Program-made: the position numbers and the translations under genes
Part shown: positions 24,034-31,110 of the stretch, piece by piece
How the letters are laid out: every line of letters begins with the position of its first letter
Numbering within the stretch: position 1 is the first letter of the stretch
Assembly (NCBI GenBank): GCA_966211795.1
Contig: CBIHNW010000001.1
Coordinates: 402,242 to 466,241, forward strand
Length of the DNA stretch: 64,000 nucleotides
Origin: 21-14-0-10-47-8 sp966211795
GTDB taxonomy: Bacteria; Bdellovibrionota; Bdellovibrionia; Bdellovibrionales; Bdellovibrionaceae
Direction: 5' to 3'
Notes under the pieces: generated by a model
Told to the model about the DNA's origin: nothing
Database searches by the model: none
What the model saw: only the letters and a program-made list of their open reading frames with translations

Positions 24034-25530
24034 ATGAAAAATCAGAAAAATACAGAATCGAAAAAGAAGAGCGGCTGGAGTCTTGAGAAAAAAGCAATGA
24101 TCGCGCTGTCGTTGATCTTTGTGTGCGTGCTTGGTGCGGCGTGGGTTTACGCGATGAATTTGAAAAAAACAATTGCCACCAGCAACGCCGTCGTCAGCGT
24201 GGATGTGCGGGCCTTGGTCGACGTTGAAAAAATGCGCAATCTGGGCCAATCCCAAATCGATAACAGCCTTTCATTTTTTCTTTTAGGCTCGACAACTTTG
24301 ATGGACGAGCAAAAAGAAGCGAAACAAGCGCTCGCCGAAGCTCTCGAAAATTTTCCGAAACAGTACAACCTTCCTCAGGCTTCGGACATCATCAAACGCA
24401 TTCAGAACCTGCAAACTCAGCAACAAGAAATTTTCGACCAGGCGATGGAATTTCGGGCGAAACAAACGGAATCGAAAATCGTTGGTCAGTTCTATCGTTC
24501 CAAAACAAAACCGATCCAAGAGCAACTCAATAAGTCCTTCGATGAGATCGTGGCCCTGCACAATGCAGAACTCGATCGTGACCGCAACCGGGCGCAAACG
24601 GCAGCCCTCAGCGCCGAATCACAAATTCCAGAAGGGATGACTTGGTTCACGGCTTTGACCGCCGCACTGTTTGCCGGAATGGCCTTGTTGGTGATGCGCA
24701 TGCTGGGTGTTCGCTCTCGAAACTTGGCGGAAAGAGATCGCCTTTATCTCGAAACACAAAAAGCATTGCAGACTCGGGATGAATTGATGGCCGCCATCGC
24801 CTCGGATCTCAAAACTCCGTTGGGGGAAATGACGGAAATCGCAGAGGACATGAAGGGCGCCATCGAACCCGCACAAATCAGCGATGGCATCGAAATGATT
24901 CAGAGCTCTGTTGGGATTATCGACGCTCATCTAAAAGATATTTTGGATGAAGCAAAGGCCACGACGGGACATATGATCCTGCGCTTAGATCAATTGGGAA
25001 TCGATACCGTTCTAGATGATGCCCGACGCATGCTGCAGCCAGTGGCAAAACAGCATGACATCCGTCTGGAATTCAATTCCGTCAATCCTCCGGTGCTGGC
25101 CTTTATGGACCGCGAGCGAGTGATGCGAGTCCTGGCGAATCTCGTTGGTAACGCCATCAAGTTCAGTCCGAAGAACAGCAAAGTGATCGTCAAGGTTCGC
25201 AGTGACCAACAATTTGTCTACGTATCTGTCAAAGACAGTGGCCCCGGAATTCCGGAAAAACAAATCCCGGATATTTTCAATCATTTCTGGCAAGCACGCT
25301 CGACGGCTGATCAAGGAGCCGGCGTCGGTCTTGCCATCGTGAAAACGATTGTCGAAGCTCATGGCGGTACGGTCAGTGCCGACAGCCACGGCGGCAACGG
25401 GAGTACGTTTACTTTTTCTTTACCACGGAGGCGTCCGGCCGGTGCTCATTTGGGGAAAACGGTCGCCTCGACGGTGCGCTTAAAGAAATCAAAGACGGAT
25501 GCGGAAGCCAACGAAGGCGTCACCCATTAG
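24034..25530 (+). CDS. Histidine-kinase-like sensor lacking the phosphoacceptor His
   Basis: A 498-residue membrane protein. Transmembrane segment 1 is at about 21-41, a periplasmic helical sensor of about 160 residues follows, and segment 2 is at about 203-223. The DHp-like helices start near 240 and the ATP-binding domain covers about 315-475: N-box LVGNAIKFSP (Asn373), G1 DSGPGIPE (Asp401), F-box, and G2 GAGVGLAIVK. The H-box reads AAIASDLKTPL, so Ser257 sits where SHELRTPL-like boxes carry the phosphorylated His. Autophosphorylation at the normal place is not possible; a phosphatase, a decoy or another site is conceivable. No response regulator is adjacent. The OsmC gene begins 12 bp after it. 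Confidence 0.85.
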   Translation: MKNQKNTESKKKSGWSLEKKAMIALSLIFVCVLGAAWVYAMNLKKTIATSNAVVSVDVRALVDVEKMRNLGQSQIDNSLSFFLLGSTTLMDEQKEAKQALAEALENFPKQYNLPQASDIIKRIQNLQTQQQEIFDQAMEFRAKQTESKIVGQFYRSKTKPIQEQLNKSFDEIVALHNAELDRDRNRAQTAALSAESQIPEGMTWFTALTAALFAGMALLVMRMLGVRSRNLAERDRLYLETQKALQTRDELMAAIASDLKTPLGEMTEIAEDMKGAIEPAQISDGIEMIQSSVGIIDAHLKDILDEAKATTGHMILRLDQLGIDTVLDDARRMLQPVAKQHDIRLEFNSVNPPVLAFMDRERVMRVLANLVGNAIKFSPKNSKVIVKVRSDQQFVYVSVKDSGPGIPEKQIPDIFNHFWQARSTADQGAGVGLAIVKTIVEAHGGTVSADSHGGNGSTFTFSLPRRRPAGAHLGKTVASTVRLKKSKTDAEANEGVTH

Positions 25531-25542
25531 AAACGAGAATTT

Positions 25543-25980
25543 ATGAGAGCCAAAGTCACCAGAGTCGCCGAGCATCACTTCTTATTTCACGTGCGGGGAA
25601 TGGAGGGCTCTATCGATGTGCCTGCAGATCTGAAAGACGCGAAAGGTCCCAGCCCCAAGGAGTTGGCGCTCGCCGCACTTTGTGGCTGCACCGGCACGGA
25701 TGTCGTTGATCTGATGGCCAAGTTTCAGGTCAGTTATGATTCATTCGAGCTCGAGGCTCGAGCTGACCTGACGGATCACCATCCTAAAATTTTCAAACAA
25801 ATTGATTTGTCCTATAAAGTGACGGGTGCCAAAGGAGATTTGGCGATGGTTGCGGAAGCGGTGAAGCGGTCGACCCATCAGTACAGCGGCATGGCGGCCA
25901 TGTTATCGAAGGCCTGTCCCATACAATACGTGGTTCTGGTCAATGGAGAAAACATTGCCCAAGGCGAAGCCAGCTTCTAA
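25543..25980 (+). CDS. OsmC-family peroxiredoxin-like protein
   Basis: A 145-residue protein. OsmC/Ohr features are the first Cys region LAALCGCTGTDVVDLM, and a second Cys in SKACPIQYVV near the end, with the domain swap-type beta-alpha layout. The family detoxifies organic hydroperoxides with a Cys pair. The first motif here has two Cys two residues apart, typical of the YhfA-like branch. It follows the kinase-like gene by 12 bp and is probably cotranscribed with it. Confidence 0.9.
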   Translation: MRAKVTRVAEHHFLFHVRGMEGSIDVPADLKDAKGPSPKELALAALCGCTGTDVVDLMAKFQVSYDSFELEARADLTDHHPKIFKQIDLSYKVTGAKGDLAMVAEAVKRSTHQYSGMAAMLSKACPIQYVVLVNGENIAQGEASF

Positions 25981-26119
25981 GAGCCAACGGTGACGACCGC
26001 GTCCGAAATGGAGCCCCAACTTGCGGCCAGATGTCGCGAAATCGGCATTATCAAATTGATTTCTATCTAGTTTTCGAAGGTATAGTGAAAAAAACATATT
26101 CCTTGATCGGAGAATTCTA

Positions 26120-26713
26120 ATGACTGATTTGCAAAAAGCCGAAAATGAACTTTATGAACTGACACAAAAAGTTGCGGCTTTGAGAAAAGCCAATCCGCCA
26201 ACACCGGTGAAGAATTATTCCTTTCAAACGGCCGAAGGCAAAGTCAGTCTATTAGATTTGTTTGCGGGTAAAGAGACTCTATTCCTGGTTCATAACATGG
26301 GACAAGGCTGCCGGTACTGCACCTTGTGGGCGGATGGATTGAATGGATTTGTCCCGCATGTCGAGAGCACCTTCGCCTTTGCGCTGGTCTCAAAAGACGA
26401 CCCCGCGACCCAACGTCAGTTTGCGAATTCTCGAGGTTGGAGATTTCGCATGGCTTCGCACGGTGGCGGTGAGTATCTCACGGAACAATCTGTCGAGACG
26501 GGCAAAGGCAATATGCCAGGCATGGTTTGCTATATTCGCAACGGTGATCAAATTTTTCGCAAAAATTCCGTGGTCTTCGGACCGGGTGACGAGTTTTGTT
26601 CAATTTGGAATTTGATCAGCTTAGCCGGAGTTTCCACCGAAGAGTGGACGCCGCAATACAATTATTGGAAGCGTCCCGAGAAATTGGAAGATGGCGGTCA
26701 GAATCTAACTTAA
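26120..26713 (+). CDS. DUF899-family thioredoxin-fold protein
   Basis: A 197-residue protein after GGAGAATTCTA. It starts with a helix (LYELTQKVAALRKANPP), then SLLDLFAGKETLFLVHNM and GQGCRYCTLWADGLNG, where CRYC is a CxxC pair. This matches DUF899, which has a thioredoxin-like fold and often lacks proven redox activity. The FRMASHGGGEYL and GMVCYIRNGDQIF stretches are also conserved. It stands alone, 20-odd bases before a GC-rich hairpin. Confidence 0.9.
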   Translation: MTDLQKAENELYELTQKVAALRKANPPTPVKNYSFQTAEGKVSLLDLFAGKETLFLVHNMGQGCRYCTLWADGLNGFVPHVESTFAFALVSKDDPATQRQFANSRGWRFRMASHGGGEYLTEQSVETGKGNMPGMVCYIRNGDQIFRKNSVVFGPGDEFCSIWNLISLAGVSTEEWTPQYNYWKRPEKLEDGGQNLT

Positions 26714-26722
26714 AAACAATTC

Positions 26723-26742
26723 CGGCCGAGCCGTCCCGGCCG
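26723..26742 (+). terminator. Possible terminator hairpin after the DUF899 gene
   Basis: CGGCCG-N8-CGGCCG forms a strong six-pair stem 10 bases after the stop codon; the downstream TCGTTTCTC is only partly T-rich, so termination is likely but not certain. The convergent ABC-F gene ends at 26822. Confidence 0.45.
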
Positions 26743-26821
26743 TCGTTTCTCTAACTTGCATGAAGCATGACGAAAGAACCGCGAGCTAACAAGGCAAGTC
26801 TTTCGAATCGTTTTGCGAAGA

Positions 26822-28318
26822 TCAATTCGGCAAAACGAAACTCTCCGTGACGTTGCAGTTTTCCAGAAAAATTTCATCATGCGAGATCAGCAAAAGCGCT
26901 CCGCGGAATTCGCGGAGCAGATTTTCCAGAAATTCAATGTTCACCAGATCCAAGTTGTTGGTGGGTTCATCCAGAATCAAAAGTTCAGGCTTTTCGGTGC
27001 TCAAGAGACCGCACGCAAGCGCGGCCCGCAATCTTTCGCCACCACTCAGGGTACCAACGGTTTGAAAGACACTGTCTTTCGTGAATAAAAATTTGGCCAA
27101 ACCGTTTCGCAAATCGCTTTCGCTAGCGTGGGAACTTTCGCGAACATTTTCCAAAACCGTTTTTGCATCATCGAGCATGGCGCATCGCTGGTCCAAGTAC
27201 ATACTTCGCAAAGAACCCAAGCGGAGTTCACCTCTTGTTTGCAGCTTTTCCCCAATGATGGCGCGTAGGAGCGTGGATTTTCCTGTGCCATTGCTGCCTT
27301 TGAGAGCCAGGCGAATGTTCCCGCGCCAGGAAAAATGGAGGTCCTCATGATAAATCCAGTCTTCATACCGAATGTTGAATCCATTTGCTTCGGCCACCAA
27401 CTTTTGAGAGGGAATTTCTAAGCCGACCAATTCAGCGTACATCAGTGGGTCGGCTTTTAATTCTGAATAGGCATCAAAAGCGTCGCGTGCGGCTTGTTGC
27501 GCATTCTCAAAAGTTGCCACATCGATTTTTCCAGTCGTTGATTGAGCCTTCCGTTTTCTGGCTCCCAATAATATCTTAGGGATTCCACCACGTGTCGCCG
27601 TCGCCGAGCCGCGACGGTTTCGCTTCTCCTGACGCATTTTTTGCTCGTTTCTTTCCAGCAAAGCGGCGTCCCGTTCGCGTGTGGCAGAGACCAGCGCAGC
27701 TCTTAAATGTTCCCTCTCTTGTTGTTTCGCTTCCTGATAAGCGTCCCAGCCTGCACCGAATTTGGATAGACCGCGATTTGAGAGCTCAAGGACTTCATCA
27801 CAAAGACGCAAACATTCACGGTCATGGGAAATGATGAGGGCGCCTCCTTCGAATTCTTGTAAAAACTGGAGCAAGGCTTGGCGACCGCTGCGATCCAGGT
27901 CATTGGTGGGCTCATCCAAAATTAGGAAATCATCTTGGATCGCTCGGGCCAGGCGGACGCGCATCCACTGCCCACCGCTGAGATGCGTGCACAAAGTTTG
28001 TCGCTGAATCTCTTCGAGAAGCTTTTCCCCCAACAGGGACCAGCTGTAATCCAGAGCCAAATATTGATCAACGCTGACCGCTTCCGGCAGCAGGCGCTGG
28101 GGAAAAAAGTTAAGTGTACCGTTTCGCCGAATCTGGCCTTCGCTTGGCGCGAGCTCACCCGCCAACAGTCTTGCCAGACATGTTTTGCCAACTCCATTCG
28201 GACCTACCAAAGCGGTGCGTTTTCGGTCCAATGAAAAGTTTAAATCTGTCAAGAGCGCGCGACCATTTCCGGTTTCGAACGAAACATGGCTGACAATTGC
28301 GACGGATGTCGATTGCAT
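26822..28318 (-). CDS. ABC-F family ATP-binding protein
   Basis: A 498-residue protein with two ATP-binding cassettes and no membrane segment. Cassette 1 has Walker A GPNGVGKT, signature LSGGQ and Walker B LILDEPTNDLD. Cassette 2 has GSNGTGKST, LSGGE and LILDEPTNNLD. A basic, helical linker between them (about residues 195-300) is the P-site tRNA interaction motif region. ABC-F proteins bind the ribosomal E site and either aid translation or give resistance to ribosome-targeting drugs. The unusual leader upstream favours an inducible role. Its start codon and ribosome site lie inside a predicted stem. Confidence 0.92.
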   Translation of the reverse strand: MQSTSVAIVSHVSFETGNGRALLTDLNFSLDRKRTALVGPNGVGKTCLARLLAGELAPSEGQIRRNGTLNFFPQRLLPEAVSVDQYLALDYSWSLLGEKLLEEIQRQTLCTHLSGGQWMRVRLARAIQDDFLILDEPTNDLDRSGRQALLQFLQEFEGGALIISHDRECLRLCDEVLELSNRGLSKFGAGWDAYQEAKQQEREHLRAALVSATRERDAALLERNEQKMRQEKRNRRGSATATRGGIPKILLGARKRKAQSTTGKIDVATFENAQQAARDAFDAYSELKADPLMYAELVGLEIPSQKLVAEANGFNIRYEDWIYHEDLHFSWRGNIRLALKGSNGTGKSTLLRAIIGEKLQTRGELRLGSLRSMYLDQRCAMLDDAKTVLENVRESSHASESDLRNGLAKFLFTKDSVFQTVGTLSGGERLRAALACGLLSTEKPELLILDEPTNNLDLVNIEFLENLLREFRGALLLISHDEIFLENCNVTESFVLPN

Positions 28319-28386
28319 AAATAAACCTCGAGCACGATGTGCGTAATTTGAAAGAAAAGAAAAGCTTCAAATGGGTTTATTTATGC
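28315..28386 (-). promoter_or_regulatory. Attenuator-like leader enclosing the ABC-F start codon
   Basis: Perfect 13-bp arms at 28315-28327 and 28374-28386 (GCATAAATAAACC and its complement) flank 46 bases. The proximal arm covers part of the GAGG ribosome site and the ATG (28318). Nested inside are ATTTGAA/TTCAAAT (28346-28352, 28366-28372) and GCAC-GAT-GTGC (28332-28342). In the RNA this stem would hide the start site. The distal arm contains the last codons of a three-codon frame at 28392-28381, so a stalled ribosome there could open it. Confidence 0.6.
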
Positions 28387-28392
28387 TTCCAT
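28381..28392 (-). CDS. Possible three-residue leader peptide (Met-Glu-Ala)
   Basis: ATG GAA GCA TAA lies in the ABC-F leader, directly after a stable hairpin. GCA TAA is inside the distal arm of the sequestering stem. The only ribosome-site-like sequence is AGAG four bases upstream, within the hairpin. Translation is unproven; it is listed because its position fits a stalling leader. Confidence 0.3.
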   Translation of the reverse strand: MEA

Positions 28393-28420
28393 AGATCTCT
28401 GGATTTGAGCCCAGAGATCT
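28393..28420 (-). repeat. Ten-pair hairpin at the 5' end of the ABC-F leader
   Basis: AGATCTCTGG-N8-CCAGAGATCT is a perfect stem. The predicted transcription start falls within or just at its distal arm. No T-run follows on either strand, so it is not a normal terminator. Confidence 0.6.
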
Positions 28421-28422
28421 TT

Positions 28423-28451
28423 AGAATAAACGCAATGGCGGAATTTTTCAA
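28423..28451 (-). promoter_or_regulatory. Candidate sigma-70 promoter of the ABC-F gene
   Basis: On the minus strand TTGAAA (28451-28446) and TATTCT (28428-28423) are spaced 17 bases. Transcription would begin near 28416, giving a leader of about 98 nt that carries the hairpins described here. Confidence 0.5.
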
Positions 28452-28594
28452 GAGGGCTACGATCCAATATCAGTGTCTCAGCCGGTCAGCATGTCAAATA
28501 GAAGGAATTGAATTTGATTGCGCCACCCGGAAAATGAGGGATGATGAAGGGGGCACCATCTGAAAATGGGACATTGATAAATGCCAGGAATCGA

Positions 28595-29635
28595 ATGGAT
28601 CTCAAGTCAGTTTTAAATTTGAAATACCCTCTGATCGTCGCGCCAATGGCCGGCGGTCCGACCACACCGGAACTGGTGATTGCGTCTTGCGAAGCGGGGG
28701 CCTTGGGTTCGATCGGTGCTGCCTATCTCGCGCCACAAGCGATTGCCGACGTTGTTTCCAAAGTGAAGATGGGAACCAAACGTCCATTTGCGATCAATCT
28801 CTTTATTTCCGAACCGCACCTTCAGGTCCCTGAAGGGCTTTTGAAAACCGCCATTGAACAAACAGCCAGTTATCGTCTCGAGCTAGGTCTGCCCGAGCCA
28901 AAATTATCTCCGCCATTCGAAGAAAATTTTGAGTCGCAGTTTGAAGCCACCCTTCGCGCTCAGCCGGCAGCTCTCAGTTTTGTATTCGGCATTTTAGCTC
29001 CTGAATACATCGAGGCCGCGCGCCAAGAAGGAATCTTAGTCATCGGCGCGGCGACCAGTTTGGCCGAAGCGCTGGCGCTGCAAGAATCCCAAGTTGACGC
29101 CATTGTTTTGCAAGGGTTCGAAGGAGGAGGTCATCGCGCTGTTTTGGATGCCTCTGCCGCAGATCCGGAAATCCCATTGTTTGAGCTGTTACGAAATTGC
29201 CAAGAACGGATCAAAATTCCGCTGATTGCTGCCGGTGGGTTGATGAATGCAAAAGACATTCAGAAGGCTTTGACCTTGGGTGCGCAGGCCGTGCAGATGG
29301 GCACCGCTTTTCTGGCCTGTCGCGAGGCTGGAACATCCGCACCTTACCGAAAAAAATTATTAGCGAGCGCTCATCGCAAAACCAAAACGACCCGTGTCTT
29401 TTCGGGCCGTTTAGCCCGAGGAATTGAAAATCGATTTATGATTGAAATGGAGGAACGGCAGGCCAGCATCTTGCCGTTTCCGGCACAAAATAAATTCACC
29501 CGTGATTTGCGAAATGCCTCGGCCCAGAAAGGCTCGAGCGATTTTCTCTCCCTGTGGTCAGGCTCGGGCGACGGAGACTTATGGCAGGGCTCCGCCACCG
29601 AGCTGATTGAAACGTTATTTGCCTTCAACCCTTGA
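28595..29635 (+). CDS. Nitronate monooxygenase-like FMN enzyme
   Basis: I place the start at ATG 28595 (346 residues), after CAGGAATC; ATG 28541 and 28544 are weaker. The TIM-barrel matches nitronate monooxygenase/2-nitropropane dioxygenase: YPLIVAPMAGGPTTPEL at the N-terminus, AINLFISEP, LQGFEGGGHRA, PLIAAGGLMNAKDIQKAL and GAQAVQMGTAFLAC. The His in GGGHR is the usual catalytic base. It would oxidise alkyl nitronates such as propionate-3-nitronate. It overlaps the convergent rtcB gene by 11 bp. It stands alone on its strand. Confidence 0.9.
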   Translation: MDLKSVLNLKYPLIVAPMAGGPTTPELVIASCEAGALGSIGAAYLAPQAIADVVSKVKMGTKRPFAINLFISEPHLQVPEGLLKTAIEQTASYRLELGLPEPKLSPPFEENFESQFEATLRAQPAALSFVFGILAPEYIEAARQEGILVIGAATSLAEALALQESQVDAIVLQGFEGGGHRAVLDASAADPEIPLFELLRNCQERIKIPLIAAGGLMNAKDIQKALTLGAQAVQMGTAFLACREAGTSAPYRKKLLASAHRKTKTTRVFSGRLARGIENRFMIEMEERQASILPFPAQNKFTRDLRNASAQKGSSDFLSLWSGSGDGDLWQGSATELIETLFAFNP

Positions 29636-30827
29636 CGCAAACCACTTGCTTCAAAGTGTGAATGATCTCGACGAGATCGCTCTGCGCGGTCATGACCGCG
29701 TCGATATCTTTATATGCGGAAGGTGATTCATCCAAAACATCTTTGTCTTTTCGGCATTCGACACCGGCGGTGGCTTGGCGATGTTGTTCCAAGGAGATCA
29801 CGGCCTTTGCCTGCGTGCGCGACATTTTACGACCGGCGCCGTGGGAGCAGCTGTCAAAGCTTTCGGGATTTCCTTTTCCACGAACGATAAATGATTTGGC
29901 GCCCATCGAACCCGGGATGATTCCGAGATCTCCACGTCGGGCGCGCACGGCACCTTTGCGAGTCACATAAACATCTTCCCCGTAATGATTTTCACGCTCG
30001 ACATAATTGTGATGGCAGTTCACGGCGGTTTCCGCCAAGGTGAAAGGAGGCAGGTCTGAAGCTGAGCGAAGTGCCTTGACCGCCAATTCCATCATGATCT
30101 GCCGGTTCACTCGGGCATAATCCTGTGCCCAGGAAACGGCATCGACATAATCTTGAAAGTATTTGGATCCTTCCTGGAAATAAGAAAGATCTCGGTCGGG
30201 AAGGTGAATCGAATGGCGTTCCATATCCCGTCTTGCAAGCTCGATATAGTATCGTCCAATCATGTTACCGACACCTCGGGAACCGCTGTGAAGCATGATC
30301 CAAACATTTTGCGCTTCATCCAGGCAAAGCTCGACGAAATGGTTTCCGCTGCCAAGCGTTCCCAGCTGCTGAATGTTCTTTGTTCCTTTGAGATGGCCAT
30401 TCTTCCCGAGCAATTTTCGAAAACCGGGTTCAAGGTGCGTCCATGCTTCATTTGTTTGCTTCGGAATGTGTTTGCTGTGATCGTTTTTTCCAACCGGAAT
30501 GGCACGCTCAAGACGACTGCGAATTTGCGAAAGGGAATCGGGCAAATCTTTTGCCCGCAGCGAAAGTTTCTGCGCAATCATACCACAGCCAATGTCGACC
30601 CCGACCGCTGCCGGGATGATGGCTCCTTTGGTCGGAATCACGCTGCCGACTGTGGCACCGATCCCAACGTGAACATCAGGCATGGCAGCCACCCATTTAT
30701 GAACAAACGGCAGACTCGCGGTCCGCTGCAATTGCCGACGGGCTTCATCTTCAAAGGGAACTCCGAGGGTCCAAGACTTGACCAGACCTCCGGTCTCGCT
30801 TTCCATGATTTCAAATTTCCGGTCCAT
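29625..30827 (-). CDS. rtcB: RNA-splicing ligase RtcB
   Basis: The ATG at 30827 follows AAGAGG (400 residues); the TTG five codons upstream is less likely. Family motifs are VGVDIGCGMIAQKL (metal Cys), GTLGSGNHFVEL, LHSGSRGVGN, NCHHNYVERE, and the C-terminal DSCSHGAGRKMSR with the His that takes GMP. RtcB joins RNA ends with 2',3'-cyclic phosphate or 3'-phosphate to 5'-OH using Mn and GTP. The protein is a little shorter than E. coli RtcB. There is no rtcA, archease or rtcR neighbour, so it may act alone in RNA repair. Confidence 0.94.
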   Translation of the reverse strand: MDRKFEIMESETGGLVKSWTLGVPFEDEARRQLQRTASLPFVHKWVAAMPDVHVGIGATVGSVIPTKGAIIPAAVGVDIGCGMIAQKLSLRAKDLPDSLSQIRSRLERAIPVGKNDHSKHIPKQTNEAWTHLEPGFRKLLGKNGHLKGTKNIQQLGTLGSGNHFVELCLDEAQNVWIMLHSGSRGVGNMIGRYYIELARRDMERHSIHLPDRDLSYFQEGSKYFQDYVDAVSWAQDYARVNRQIMMELAVKALRSASDLPPFTLAETAVNCHHNYVERENHYGEDVYVTRKGAVRARRGDLGIIPGSMGAKSFIVRGKGNPESFDSCSHGAGRKMSRTQAKAVISLEQHRQATAGVECRKDKDVLDESPSAYKDIDAVMTAQSDLVEIIHTLKQVVCVKG

Positions 30828-31110
30828 AAATCCTCTTTTCAACCGACGGAATATTCTTTAGGCCAATAGGTCAACATGAGAGCGGAAAATCGAAATGCAA
30901 GATCCTAAAAAATATTTCTGAGGATGCAATGCTAAGCCACATTTTTAAAAACTGAAAAAATATAATCTTGGCTTTTCATTTGCAGAATCCAAAGCTGTAC
31001 GCCGCTTTTTTTTGCGTGCGGATTGTTTAAATTGCGCTTCATCAGTTTTACACTCAAGAACTGAATAAAGGCGGGGCTTGATTCTCTATCCGAAAGGGGC
31101 GAACTGACCT

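Noticed and set aside
28393..28420. Intrinsic terminator upstream of the ABC-F gene
   Set aside because: The hairpin has no T-run on either strand and lies at the predicted start of the leader.
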